64,000 nt of DNA from Novosphingobium sp. SCN 66-18 (GTDB lineage: Bacteria; Pseudomonadota; Alphaproteobacteria; Sphingomonadales; Sphingomonadaceae), in assembly GCA_001725355.1 (NCBI GenBank), contig MEGD01000006.1:1-64000 (forward strand). Direction: 5' to 3'. Below, piece by piece: positions 15,476-24,272 of the stretch. Both the position numbers and the translations under genes were made by a program. A model generated the notes under the pieces. The model saw only the letters and a list, made by a program, of their open reading frames with translations. It was not told the origin of the DNA and searched no databases. Position 1 is the stretch's first letter. The number at the start of each line of letters is the position of its first letter.

Positions 15476-16249
15476 ATGCCACGCCGCGCAAGCCTCGTCG
15501 CCATCGCGCTCGCGCTCTCAACGCCCGCCTTTGCCAGCCCGCAGACGGCCAATGACGATGCGGCCGTGCTCGATGAGGCAGCGGGCGAGGCCCAGCGGAA
15601 GCTTCAACAGACCTTTACGAACCTCCAGTTCACCGATTTCGTGCGCTCGCCAGTCAAAGGGCCGATCTACCAGGCGAACGCCGGTGGCAGGACCATCTAT
15701 TTCGCGCCGGAAAGCGAACACCTCGTGTTTGGCGCGATATACGACAAGAACGGGATCAACCTGACGGCGCTCGCGCAAGATACCAGCGCAAGGGAGCGCC
15801 TTGAAGCCCTGGATCCTGCCAGTGCCCTGGTCATCGGCCCCGCCGGCGCGCCGAAGGTGATCGAGTTCACCGACCCCGACTGCCCCTATTGCCAGGCTCT
15901 CGAGCGCTTCTGGCTGGCAAAGGAAGCCGAGGGCAAGCCTGTCCAACGCCTCGTCTACTTCGTCAGTGGCATTCACCGCCAAGCGGCCGCGAAGGCCGAG
16001 CATATCCTGTGCTCCCCTGACCCACAGGCAACGTTCAAGGCCATCTATGCCGGAGCGCAGCCCTCAGCGCTGCTCAAGTGCCGGGCCGGCGCGGAGAAGG
16101 TTGCCCGCGACGCGGATACGGTTCGCAAGATGGGGGTGTCGGGCACGCCGACGCTGTTCGTCGATGGAAAGCTGGTGTCCGGCTTCCAGCAGGCCGAACT
16201 CGAGGCCTTCCTCGAGACCCAGAGCCACAAACCAAAGCCCAGCCCCTGA
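15476..16249 (+). CDS. DsbC-like periplasmic disulfide isomerase of the conjugation operon
   Basis: A 257-residue protein with a signal peptide (MPRRASLVAIALALSTPAFAS; start ATG 15476 after GGGA). A DsbC-type N-terminal domain follows, then a thioredoxin fold with active site CPYC at 136-139 (FTDPDCPYCQ) and a cis-Pro segment VSGTPTLFVDG near the C terminus. DsbC-like proteins are standard in F-type transfer operons, where TraU, TraN, TraH and TraB-type proteins carry many disulfides. It is the first gene of the rightward operon, 192 bp before the pilin gene. Confidence 0.88.
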   Translation: MPRRASLVAIALALSTPAFASPQTANDDAAVLDEAAGEAQRKLQQTFTNLQFTDFVRSPVKGPIYQANAGGRTIYFAPESEHLVFGAIYDKNGINLTALAQDTSARERLEALDPASALVIGPAGAPKVIEFTDPDCPYCQALERFWLAKEAEGKPVQRLVYFVSGIHRQAAAKAEHILCSPDPQATFKAIYAGAQPSALLKCRAGAEKVARDADTVRKMGVSGTPTLFVDGKLVSGFQQAELEAFLETQSHKPKPSP

Positions 16250-16440
16250 CGGCCAGCCGAGACGATTTTGGCGGCCCCTGCGCGCGCGCCCGCGCCGCCC
16301 GGGACCGGAATGCCGGCGGGCGCGCGCCTCCAGGGGCCGTCCAGCGCAGCCGTCGGCCGGACGCGACCAACGATCGGTACCGGCAAGCATGTTCCGGACG
16401 GCTCCGACGACGACCTCTTTGGTCAAAAAGGAGACTGACT

Positions 16441-16758
16441 ATGCTGACTCTGCTTCGAGGAAGGACGTTCCGCACGATCGACGCGGCGGTCCTTTTCCTC
16501 CTGGCCGCGATCGCCGGCACGAGTGCCGCTTACGCCTTCCAGGCGCCGGCCGCCGGCGACCTTGGTTACGACATCTACGACATCGTCGTGAACCAGGGCG
16601 TCAAGGGACCGCTCGGCTTCGTGGGCGGCGTTGCCGCCTTCCTGTTCGGCGTCTCGCGGCTCTTCTCGAACATCATGATCGGCATCCCGACGATCGTGGC
16701 GGCGGTCTGCCTCATCAAGGCCGATTCTATCCTCCAGACCTTCGGCATGGTGATCTGA
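16441..16758 (+). CDS. F-type propilin-like protein (TraA position)
   Basis: A 105-residue hydrophobic protein. AAGGAGA precedes ATG 16441. An N-terminal leader (about 1-33, ending SAAYAFQ) is followed by two membrane segments, near GPLGFVGGVAAFLFGVSRLF and IMIGIPTIVAAVCLI. Size, position immediately before TraL and the long leader all suit the conjugative pilin subunit, cleaved by a signal peptidase encoded later in the operon (29339-29947). Pilin sequences diverge strongly, so the call rests on order and architecture. Confidence 0.7.
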   Translation: MLTLLRGRTFRTIDAAVLFLLAAIAGTSAAYAFQAPAAGDLGYDIYDIVVNQGVKGPLGFVGGVAAFLFGVSRLFSNIMIGIPTIVAAVCLIKADSILQTFGMVI

Positions 16759-16866
16759 GATCGGGACCGGGCGCGCCGGCCTGGTCGGCCGCCCTTACGA
16801 GACGGAAGGCGATGGGCGCCTTTCGGACCCCACGCCTCGCGGCGTGGTGAAGCAAGGGAGAAGGGC

Positions 16867-17133
16867 GTGGACGAGCGTCTGCCGCAGTTCCTGCATAAGC
16901 CGACCCAGATCCTCTGGTTCGACAGCCAGGAGTTCATCGTCGTGATGTCCACGATCTTCGTCGCGGTCATAGTCGGCGGGATCATTGGCTGGCTGCTCAT
17001 CGGCGCCCTTCTCCTCTTCATTCCCTGGAAGCGGACCAAGCCGCGCGGGTTCGTGCCCCATCTGGCCTGGCGCTGGGGCCTCGCCCGCTTCCGCCGTTAT
17101 CCGGGTCCGACCCAGACCCGCTTCTTCGAGTAA
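16867..17133 (+). CDS. traL: TraL, type IV conjugative transfer protein
   Basis: An 88-residue protein with the TraL pattern: LPQFLHKPTQILWFDSQEF, a double hydrophobic stretch (VVMSTIFVAVIVGGIIGWLLIGALLLF) and a basic C terminus. It starts with GTG after GGGAGAAGGG. TraL is an inner-membrane pilus-assembly component of F-type systems (VirB3-like). It precedes TraE by 5 bases, as in the F plasmid order L-E-K-B. Confidence 0.9.
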   Translation: MDERLPQFLHKPTQILWFDSQEFIVVMSTIFVAVIVGGIIGWLLIGALLLFIPWKRTKPRGFVPHLAWRWGLARFRRYPGPTQTRFFE

Positions 17134-17138
17134 GCGCG

Positions 17139-17774
17139 ATGGCAAACCCCTTCAGGCGCAAGCCCCAGGCCGACATGATCGGCGATACGCGGCCGAGCTG
17201 GCACCTGCACCGCTACCTCCAGGGTTCGGCCAATCTCTTCGAGGAAAACCGGCTGCTCAAGGTGGCGATTGCCGGTCTTTTTGGCATCACGGCCGTGCTG
17301 GGCACGGTCATCTACACCTCGCACCAGAACGCGCGCACCGTGATCGTGCCGTTCGGCGCCGACGGCGACCTCTATGTGACGGGCAACAAACCGTCCGAGA
17401 CCTACCTGCGCGCGATCACCTTCAACATCGTCGGCCTTGCTGGCACCTATTCCGCCTATTCGGCCGATCGGCAGTTCCAGGAGCTGCTGCGCATCGCCCA
17501 TCCCAGCGCCTATAACGGCTTGCGCGATAGCCTGAGCCGTCTGCTCGATGAGCTCGGCAACAATCCGACGCTCTCGATCGCGACCTACATCCGCGGCGAC
17601 CAGCCCGTTACCTGGACGGGGAGCGAGATCCTCGTGCCCGTCGAGAAGGTGCGCGTGATCGGCGGGGTGATCCGCAAATTCCGGGGAAACTTGCGCATCC
17701 GCTACGCCCTCGAGAACGGCCGCTTCTGGCTGACCGCCCTCCAGGAGGAGAACTTCAGTGCCGATATCCGGTAA
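17139..17774 (+). CDS. traE: TraE, type IV conjugative transfer protein
   Basis: A 211-residue VirB5/TraE-type protein. A short cytoplasmic N terminus leads to one membrane segment (LLKVAIAGLFGITAVLGTVIYTS, about 40-62). A periplasmic domain follows with RTVIVPFGADGDLYVTGNKPSETYLRA, the typical TraE block. Its 3' end overlaps the TraK start by 17 bases. It is required for pilus assembly in F-type systems. Confidence 0.9.
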   Translation: MANPFRRKPQADMIGDTRPSWHLHRYLQGSANLFEENRLLKVAIAGLFGITAVLGTVIYTSHQNARTVIVPFGADGDLYVTGNKPSETYLRAITFNIVGLAGTYSAYSADRQFQELLRIAHPSAYNGLRDSLSRLLDELGNNPTLSIATYIRGDQPVTWTGSEILVPVEKVRVIGGVIRKFRGNLRIRYALENGRFWLTALQEENFSADIR

Positions 17775-18552
17775 TCGGGCGAGGCTTGCCTGCCTCGCCG
17801 GGACGCTTATCGCGTCCGTTCCCGCTGCCACGCCCACCCTCGCCCAAGCGATCATGGCGTTGTCCGACCAGACGAGCCGGATCCGGCTGTCCAATCGCGA
17901 CGTCAATCATATCGTCTGCGTCGGCGGTGACATCGAGGACGTCAAATTCTCGGCCGAGAAGGGTCTCGCCGTCGAGCGCGGCGGCTCGGACGCCTGGATC
18001 AAGTTTCTTGTGCTGGAAACCGAGGATCCCAATGTCCCAGGCGGAGCCGGCAAGACGCGCACGTATGTGACGACGCCTTCGGAATTCTTCGTCTCGTGCA
18101 ATGGCGCGATTTATCCACTCTACGCCGAGCCCGCCGACATTCCGGCGCAGACGGTCACGCTGGCTCCTGGCGGCGTACAGCGCGCCCGGGCCAATAATGC
18201 CCTGCTCGGGCCGCTCGTCGAGGAAGAGCGGGCCGTGGGCATCGCCCTTGCGATCCTGCAGGACCGCGTGCCGGCCTCCTTCTCCGAGGTGGCGCCGTCG
18301 CGTGATCGCCTGATCCTCGCGGACCTCCCGACCGCGACGCTGACCGAACGACGCCGTCTCGAAGTCGAGGGCGCCGACCTTTCTGTGAGTGAATATCTCT
18401 TCCGGTCCAGCGCCGCCGTCACGCTCGATGAGCGCAACTTTCTCGATAGCGCGCTCGGGGCCGACATTTTCGCCATCACGCTCGATCGCCTGACGCTGGG
18501 GCCCAGCGAGACCGCCCGGCTGATCGTCGTCCGCCGGAGCGTTCAGTCATGA
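17758..18552 (+). CDS. traK: TraK, secretin-like core component
   Basis: A 264-residue exported protein (GTG start inside the TraE end; signal peptide about 1-30 ending TLAQA). The body has the TraK features ..SNRDVNHIVCVGGDIEDVKFSAEKGLAVERGGSDAWIKF and a C-terminal beta-rich part. In F-type systems TraK (VirB9-like) forms the core complex with TraV and TraB, both encoded next. It overlaps TraB by 4 bases (ATGA). Confidence 0.88.
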   Translation: MPISGNRARLACLAGTLIASVPAATPTLAQAIMALSDQTSRIRLSNRDVNHIVCVGGDIEDVKFSAEKGLAVERGGSDAWIKFLVLETEDPNVPGGAGKTRTYVTTPSEFFVSCNGAIYPLYAEPADIPAQTVTLAPGGVQRARANNALLGPLVEEERAVGIALAILQDRVPASFSEVAPSRDRLILADLPTATLTERRRLEVEGADLSVSEYLFRSSAAVTLDERNFLDSALGADIFAITLDRLTLGPSETARLIVVRRSVQS

Positions 18553-19847
18553 CCACACCAGAGGACAGCCCGCAGGTCGCACCGCCCGCTGCGCCCCGCG
18601 CCGACGCGGACGACGCCACGCTCGACACGTCAGCTCGCCCCGCTTTGCTCGATCTGCGGGCGCAGTGGTCGAGGCTCACCTCGGACCAGAAGCTTCGCGC
18701 CAAGCAATTCGGTGTGGTCTCGACGATCGCGCTCCTTGGCCTTGGCCTCTACACAGCAAGTTCGAGCGGGAAGAAGGAAGCGCCCAAGGCGCCCCAAGCG
18801 AGCAATCTCGACATGGGTGCGGGACTTCGCGGCGACAGCCTGGAAGTGAAGCTGCGTGGGGATCTGCAGAAGATCCTCGACGGGCAGACCCTGCTCGGCG
18901 ACCGGGTCACGGCGATCGAGGAAGGCAAGGTCGTTCCGGGGACCGGCGCCCACGCGACCGCGTCCGGCGATGGCGGCGATCTACCGCCTGCAATTCCTGG
19001 CGAGGCTCCGGCCTATCCCCCCGCCCCGCCCGAAGCAAGGAACGTGGCCGATGAGATTCCGGCGCCGCCTGTTGCTCCGTCCGCGCCGCCGGCGCCCCCG
19101 GCCCCACCCACGCAGCGCCAGGTCGGCGCAATCGGCGCGGCAACCGCCACCCAAGCCCCGGAAGGAGGTGCCGGCAGCTCGCCCTCGTCAAAAAAAGGGA
19201 AGCGGACGATCTATTTGCCACCTGGTTTCATGAAGGCGCGGCTGCTGACCGGCATCGACGCGCTGGCGAGCCGGGACGCGACCAGTAATCCCGAGCCGAT
19301 CATCGCCAGGGTCCAGGCGCCCGCCGTGCTTCCCAATGAGGTCAAGGCCAACCTCGCCGGCTGCTTCGTCATCGGCAACGCGACAGGGAGCCTGGCGAAG
19401 GAGCGGGTCGAGATCCAGCTTGTGTCGATCTCCTGCGTGGACTTCGAGAGCCATGCCGTCGTCGATCAGGCGATCAAGGGATTCTTCGTCGATGCCGATG
19501 GCAAGAAGGGCCTGTCGGGCAAGGTCGTAACCCGTGCCGGAGCGACGCTCGCCCGCTCGTTCATCGCCGGCACGATCGCCGGCATCTCGCAGAGTGTCGA
19601 AGGATCGTTCGGCAGCCTCTCGACCTCGGCGCTGGGCAGCGTCCGCAGCCTCGATGCCGGCGATGCCGTCAAGTCGGGCGTCGCGGGCGGCCTATCCAAA
19701 TCTTCGGACAAGCTCACGGACTTCTACCTCGATCTGGCCCGTCAGGCCGGACCGGTCGTCGAAGTCGGCGCCGCCAAGGATGTCGTGGTCGTCATCCAGG
19801 AGGGCCTCGCCCTCGAAATCAAGCCGTCGGTCGGGAGCAGATTCTGA
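18549..19847 (+). CDS. traB: TraB, VirB10/TrbI-like core scaffold
   Basis: A 432-residue protein. A cytoplasmic N terminus is followed by a membrane anchor at about 55-74 (FGVVSTIALLGLGLYTA), a coiled region, and a proline-rich periplasmic linker (about 150-195). The C-terminal TrbI/VirB10 domain begins near IYLPPGFMKARLLTGIDALAS, with the typical PNEVKANLAGCFVIGNATGSL segment. It spans the envelope and links the inner-membrane ATPase to the TraK/TraV outer ring. Length is close to F TraB (475). Confidence 0.92.
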   Translation: MTTPEDSPQVAPPAAPRADADDATLDTSARPALLDLRAQWSRLTSDQKLRAKQFGVVSTIALLGLGLYTASSSGKKEAPKAPQASNLDMGAGLRGDSLEVKLRGDLQKILDGQTLLGDRVTAIEEGKVVPGTGAHATASGDGGDLPPAIPGEAPAYPPAPPEARNVADEIPAPPVAPSAPPAPPAPPTQRQVGAIGAATATQAPEGGAGSSPSSKKGKRTIYLPPGFMKARLLTGIDALASRDATSNPEPIIARVQAPAVLPNEVKANLAGCFVIGNATGSLAKERVEIQLVSISCVDFESHAVVDQAIKGFFVDADGKKGLSGKVVTRAGATLARSFIAGTIAGISQSVEGSFGSLSTSALGSVRSLDAGDAVKSGVAGGLSKSSDKLTDFYLDLARQAGPVVEVGAAKDVVVVIQEGLALEIKPSVGSRF

Positions 19848-19882
19848 TGCTCCCCGCGCCCCACCCCTAAGGAGGTCCCGCC

Positions 19883-20536
19883 ATGCAGCCGGCATCCTGT
19901 AAGCTTTTCCATCGCACGTTCCTGTCGCTGGGCCTGCTCGCCGCCCTGAGCGGATGCGCCACCGTCGGTTCGATGATGTCGCCCTATTCCGAGAAGTTCG
20001 ACTGCAAGAACAGCGATCACGGACAGTGCATCCATCCGGACCGGGCATATGAGGATGCGGTCGCCGGTGTCGCGTCGAAGTCGGATCCCAAGGTCACCAA
20101 CGATCGCGCGGTGCTGCGCGGCCAGGGCCAGGGCAAGGCCGTGGCTAAGGCCAAAACGGGCAGCAATGGCGCGAGCACCGCCTATGGCAGTTATCGCGAC
20201 AGCGTCTACCAGGAGCTCAAGGGCCTGATCGAGGCGCCCGTCACCCCGATGCTGAAGCCGGCACGGACGGTGCGCACGCTGATCCTGCCCTATGCCGATC
20301 GGCAGCGGCCCGACCGCCTCTATATGCCTCGCTATGTCTATTCGGTGATCGACAAGCCGGTCTGGGTCGTCGGCGGCGCATTCGTCGCCGCGCCCGACCG
20401 CGCGTCGCAGGCCCCGATCCTTGGCCAGGTGCGCGATCCGGTACCCTCCGACGGTGAGCCGGCGTCGACACCGGAGGGTGCGACCGTTCCCGCATCCCCG
20501 GCGATCGTCCCGCCCGCCCCGGAGCCGCAGCCATGA
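19883..20536 (+). CDS. traV: TraV, outer-membrane lipoprotein of the core complex
   Basis: A 217-residue lipoprotein with lipobox LAALSGC (Cys at about residue 24). The TraV pattern follows: PYSEKFDCKNSDHGQCIHPDRAYEDA. The C-terminal part is proline-rich. AGGAGG precedes ATG 19883. It anchors TraK to the outer membrane in F-type systems. It overlaps TraC by 4 bases. Confidence 0.88.
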   Translation: MQPASCKLFHRTFLSLGLLAALSGCATVGSMMSPYSEKFDCKNSDHGQCIHPDRAYEDAVAGVASKSDPKVTNDRAVLRGQGQGKAVAKAKTGSNGASTAYGSYRDSVYQELKGLIEAPVTPMLKPARTVRTLILPYADRQRPDRLYMPRYVYSVIDKPVWVVGGAFVAAPDRASQAPILGQVRDPVPSDGEPASTPEGATVPASPAIVPPAPEPQP

Positions 20537-23031
20537 GGGCGCTCAGCTATGCGCGGTTGCGCAGCGCGGTCCGGCGCGACAGCTTCTCGGATCATCTCCC
20601 GCTCGTTGCCTGGGACGAGGATAGTGAAGCGTTCCTGTGCATCGACGACACCTGGGGTCACGCCTGGGAGCTGGTGCCCACCGCCTATATGTTCGCCCAT
20701 GTCCAGGGCGCGCTGCAGGGTCTGCTCAACATTCATTTCCCCGACGGGACGGTCCTTCAGCTTCACACCTTTGCGGACCCGCTGATCGATGGCGCGCTCG
20801 ACGCCTTCCTCGATCTCAAGACCCGCGACGATCCGCTGATCCAGGCTTCGGCGCGCCATACCCACGCCTATCTGAGCGAAGGGCGTCATGGCCTCAAGGC
20901 TCTGCACGGGATTCCGGTCCGCAACTTCCGGACGCTGCTGTCGATCAAGACGAGGCGACCGCTGGGTGAGGATCTGCGCCGACAGGTCGAGGAGCAATTG
21001 TCAAAGCTCGGCATTCGCCGACTGCCGCCGGAGGACATGGTCGCCTTCTACCGCCGCATCTTCAACGGCGTTGCGAACGCCGCACCCGGCGTATTTGCCG
21101 ACGGTACCACCGTCGGCGCGCCACCGATCGCCAAGCAGATCATCGATGCGGGTCCCGATCTCGTGTTCGAGGGCGCCGAGGTGTTCCTTGGCAACCAGGT
21201 CGCGCGCTGCCTGACGCCCAAGGCACCGGCGCGCCGGATCACGGCCGAGCGGGCCAATCGCTTCATGGGCGGCATGCGCGGCGCGTCCGAGGACAGCGAC
21301 CAGATCGGCGGGCCGTTCCTCTACACGCTCAACATCCTGTTCGATCATTCGCAGTTCGAGATCCACAAGCGTGCGCAGATTCTGTCGGCGCAAAAAGCCG
21401 CGGGCAGTTTCGCGGTCGAGGTCGGCAAGCAGATCGAGGAGATCGGCTGGATCCTCGACGAGGCAGGCAACAGCAAGTTCGTCCGCGTCATACCGACCAT
21501 CTGGGTATTCGGGCGGGACCGAGCGCACGCCCGTGACCTGGCCGCCCGCGCCAAGCGGCTTTGGGAGGGCGAACCCCTGCCCTTCTCGATGCAGGAGGAG
21601 AGCTACCTTAACCCGACGCTGCTGGTCATGAGCCTGCCCTTCGGGCTCTATCCGGATCGCACGACGCTGCGCCTGCTCGAGCGCGACTTCCGCATGCCGG
21701 TGAAGGCGGCGGTGCTGATGGCGCCGATCCAGACCGACTTTCGCGGCGGCGGACGCCCGGCGCTGCTCTACGCGGGACGCAAGGGCCAGCTCGTCACGCT
21801 CGACGTGTTCGATCCGCGCATCAACAATTACAATTTCATCGTCTCGGCCGAGAGCGGCGCCGGCAAGAGCTTCCTGCTCAACAACCTGTGCCAGCAATAT
21901 TATGCGCAAGGGTCGCTGATCCGCATCATCGATATCGGCGGCAGCTACCGGAAGCTCTGCACGCTCTGCTCGGGCCGCTATATCGACATCGGCGAGGAGC
22001 ATCTCGTCCTCAATCCGTTCGACATGGGCCTCGCGCTCGACGGTGACGACAAGCAGTCGGCCATTACCATGGCGGTCGCGATCGTCGCGGAGATGGCGAA
22101 CGCTTCCACCCGCAAGGGCGTCACCACCTCGGAATGGAACCTGCTCAAGTCGGCGGTCCAGTGGACGATCGACACGGGCCGCGCCGATCACGGGATCGAT
22201 GCCGTGCGGGAATGGCTCGGCACCTACCCCTCCCAGGTCGAAACCGCACTCGACAGCGTGGACCATCTGATCCCCGTTTCCCGCGAGCTCGCCTTCAACC
22301 TGCGCGATTTCGGATCGGGGGGCGCCTATGGCCATTATTTCAACGGGCCTTCGACGCTCGACATTCGCCACGACGAATTTGTGGTGCTCGAGCTCGAGCG
22401 CCTGAAGGCAATGCCGGACCTCTTCAACGTCATCGTCATGGTGGTCGTGAACGCGGTCACGCAGGAGCTCTACCTCTCGGCGCGCGACAAGCCCCGCTTC
22501 GTGCTCTGCGACGAAGCCGCGCAGTTCATGACCACGACCGATGGGCAGGACCTGTCGCGTCTCGCCGAGGCCTTCGGCCAGGGCTATCGGCGCGCCCGCA
22601 AATATCGCGGCTCGTTCGGCATCGTGCTGCAGTCGATGAACGACCTCATGCTGTTCGGCGGTACCGGCCAGGTCATCCTCGAAAATGCCGCGACCCGCTT
22701 ACTGCTGCAGGGCTCGACCTATGACCGGGCCGTCGACAACAAGATCCTCGATTATTCGGGGTTCGTCCTCGACCTGCTGAAGTCGGTCCGCAATTCCAAG
22801 CCCAACTATAGCGAGGTCTTCATCGACTCGCCGCTGGGCCTCGGCATCGCGCGATTGGTCGTCGATCCCTTCTCCTACTGGATCAACACCTCGGCGCCCG
22901 ATGAGGTGGCGGCCTTCGAGGCGCTCATGCGCCAGGGTCTCTCGCCGCTCGAAGCGATCTGCCGGCTCGCCGGCGTCGACCCATCCGAGATCCTGGGGGC
23001 GCCCGCTGCGCCTGGCCTGGTGGGAGCGTAA
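20533..23031 (+). CDS. traC: TraC, type IV secretion ATPase (VirB4-like)
   Basis: An 832-residue cytoplasmic ATPase. Walker A SAESGAGKS is centred on Lys445, and Walker B is FVLCDEAAQF near residue 660. N-terminal TraC_F_IV features are present (FSDHLPLVAWDEDSEAFLCIDDTWG). It powers pilus assembly and substrate export. Length is close to F TraC (875). The start overlaps TraV by ATGA. Confidence 0.95.
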   Translation: MRALSYARLRSAVRRDSFSDHLPLVAWDEDSEAFLCIDDTWGHAWELVPTAYMFAHVQGALQGLLNIHFPDGTVLQLHTFADPLIDGALDAFLDLKTRDDPLIQASARHTHAYLSEGRHGLKALHGIPVRNFRTLLSIKTRRPLGEDLRRQVEEQLSKLGIRRLPPEDMVAFYRRIFNGVANAAPGVFADGTTVGAPPIAKQIIDAGPDLVFEGAEVFLGNQVARCLTPKAPARRITAERANRFMGGMRGASEDSDQIGGPFLYTLNILFDHSQFEIHKRAQILSAQKAAGSFAVEVGKQIEEIGWILDEAGNSKFVRVIPTIWVFGRDRAHARDLAARAKRLWEGEPLPFSMQEESYLNPTLLVMSLPFGLYPDRTTLRLLERDFRMPVKAAVLMAPIQTDFRGGGRPALLYAGRKGQLVTLDVFDPRINNYNFIVSAESGAGKSFLLNNLCQQYYAQGSLIRIIDIGGSYRKLCTLCSGRYIDIGEEHLVLNPFDMGLALDGDDKQSAITMAVAIVAEMANASTRKGVTTSEWNLLKSAVQWTIDTGRADHGIDAVREWLGTYPSQVETALDSVDHLIPVSRELAFNLRDFGSGGAYGHYFNGPSTLDIRHDEFVVLELERLKAMPDLFNVIVMVVVNAVTQELYLSARDKPRFVLCDEAAQFMTTTDGQDLSRLAEAFGQGYRRARKYRGSFGIVLQSMNDLMLFGGTGQVILENAATRLLLQGSTYDRAVDNKILDYSGFVLDLLKSVRNSKPNYSEVFIDSPLGLGIARLVVDPFSYWINTSAPDEVAAFEALMRQGLSPLEAICRLAGVDPSEILGAPAAPGLVGA

Positions 23032-23036
23032 TCGCC

Positions 23037-23363
23037 ATGGCGCGCTTCACCCCTCACCCCGATCAGCTGCCGCTCAACTGGTCCGACACGCAAGCGATCG
23101 AAGTGATCGTCGAGCAACGGCTCGCCGAGCGCTTCAAGGCGGAATCCTTCCAGTGGCGCTTCCGGCTGGTGATGATCGAGACCGTGATGATGGGCATGCT
23201 GGTGCTCTTCGCAGGGCTCCTGCTCAAGCAGCCCACGATGATGGTGCTGCGCGCCTCGCTGCTGGTCGCCGGCTCCTGCCTTGCGACCGGTCTTCTGCTG
23301 CTCAGCCTTTCGGCCGGCACCGCGAAGCTGATGAGCCGCCTGCGGCGCTGGAGGCGGCGATGA
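23037..23363 (+). CDS. Small membrane protein between TraC and TraW
   Basis: A 108-residue protein with two adjacent hydrophobic segments (about 50-68 and 74-92) and a basic C terminus (RLRRWRRR). It follows TraC by 5 bases and overlaps the next gene by ATGA. In the F plasmid this position is held by TrbI and other small accessory proteins, but I do not see a TrbI signature here. Probably an accessory inner-membrane component; function unknown. Confidence 0.7.
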   Translation: MARFTPHPDQLPLNWSDTQAIEVIVEQRLAERFKAESFQWRFRLVMIETVMMGMLVLFAGLLLKQPTMMVLRASLLVAGSCLATGLLLLSLSAGTAKLMSRLRRWRRR

Positions 23364-23593
23364 ACGGGCTCACTTCGTCAACCCCGTCGCCCTCGGCGAT
23401 CCGGCTCACGGTAAGTGGCTTCCTGCTTCTGCTCGTCCAGAGCGGGCTCCTGCTGATGTCGCCCTCGCTCGGCTCCGAGAATGGCCTGCTGATCTGGATC
23501 CTCACGCCCCTGGCTGCCGCGGCCTTCCTCGCCGCACTGATCGGCATTCCCGAGCCGCCTGAAGCGCATTGGAGGCAGCGTCATGGGCGGTAG
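23360..23593 (+). CDS. Small membrane protein upstream of TraW
   Basis: A 77-residue protein with two hydrophobic segments (SAIRLTVSGFLLLLVQSGLLLM and LLIWILTPLAAAAFLAALIG). It starts at ATG 23360 within the previous gene's stop (ATGA) and overlaps the TraW start by 11 bases. Its place in the operon suggests a role in transfer or pilus dynamics. No family recognised. Confidence 0.65.
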   Translation: MNGLTSSTPSPSAIRLTVSGFLLLLVQSGLLLMSPSLGSENGLLIWILTPLAAAAFLAALIGIPEPPEAHWRQRHGR

Positions 23594-24272
23594 TCTTGTC
23601 CGCGGTATTCGCCGCAGCCCCATCCTCGCCATTCTGGCCGGTGGCAGTGCCTTGGCAGCGGCCGGCACGATGGCGCTCGCCACTCCCACCGGCTCGATCG
23701 CCTCTCGCAGCACGATCGGCCGGACATGGCCGATCGCCGAGCCCGACGCTCTGGCCGAGATCGAAGCCAAGGTTGCGACGCTGCCCAGCGAAATGGGCAA
23801 GGCGTTCGGCCCGCGGAACAGCTGGAGCGCACTCAAGGCCGCACCGCTCGGGATCGCCAGCGCGGACCGTGTCCGCAGCGTCGTCCCCTTCTACACGCTC
23901 GACTTCGACATCACGCTACCCGACGGGAAGACGCTCTACCCCAAGGGCTTCACCTTCAATCCCCTGACTTATGTGAAGCTGCCGCAGCGCCTCGTCGTCG
24001 TGCACCCGCGCGACCTTGGCTGGGCGCTCCGCAACGCACGGTCCAGCGACTTCATCCTGCTCTCGGCGCTCGGCAGTCAGAATGGCGATGCGATCGACCT
24101 GTCCGAAAAGACCGGGCGGCCGATCTACATTCTCGAGGAACGGGTCAAGCAGCGGCTCGGGCTGACGGTGGCGCCGGTCATCGTCGAGCAGTCGGGCACG
24201 CGCCTCGTGCTGACCGAATACGGGCCCAAGAGCCGGGCGATCTCGACCGCATCGAAAAGGGCCGCGCGATGA
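23583..24272 (+). CDS. traW: TraW, pilus assembly protein
   Basis: A 229-residue exported protein with an N-terminal signal segment (about 12-35). Typical TraW features follow: RTWPIAEPDALAEIEAK and FTFNPLTYVKLPQRLVVVHPRDLGWA, then a C-terminal ILEERVKQRLGL..APVIVEQ segment. TraW acts in the periplasm with TrbC and TraU in F-pilus assembly. ATGA overlap with TraU. Confidence 0.9.
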   Translation: MGGSLVRGIRRSPILAILAGGSALAAAGTMALATPTGSIASRSTIGRTWPIAEPDALAEIEAKVATLPSEMGKAFGPRNSWSALKAAPLGIASADRVRSVVPFYTLDFDITLPDGKTLYPKGFTFNPLTYVKLPQRLVVVHPRDLGWALRNARSSDFILLSALGSQNGDAIDLSEKTGRPIYILEERVKQRLGLTVAPVIVEQSGTRLVLTEYGPKSRAISTASKRAAR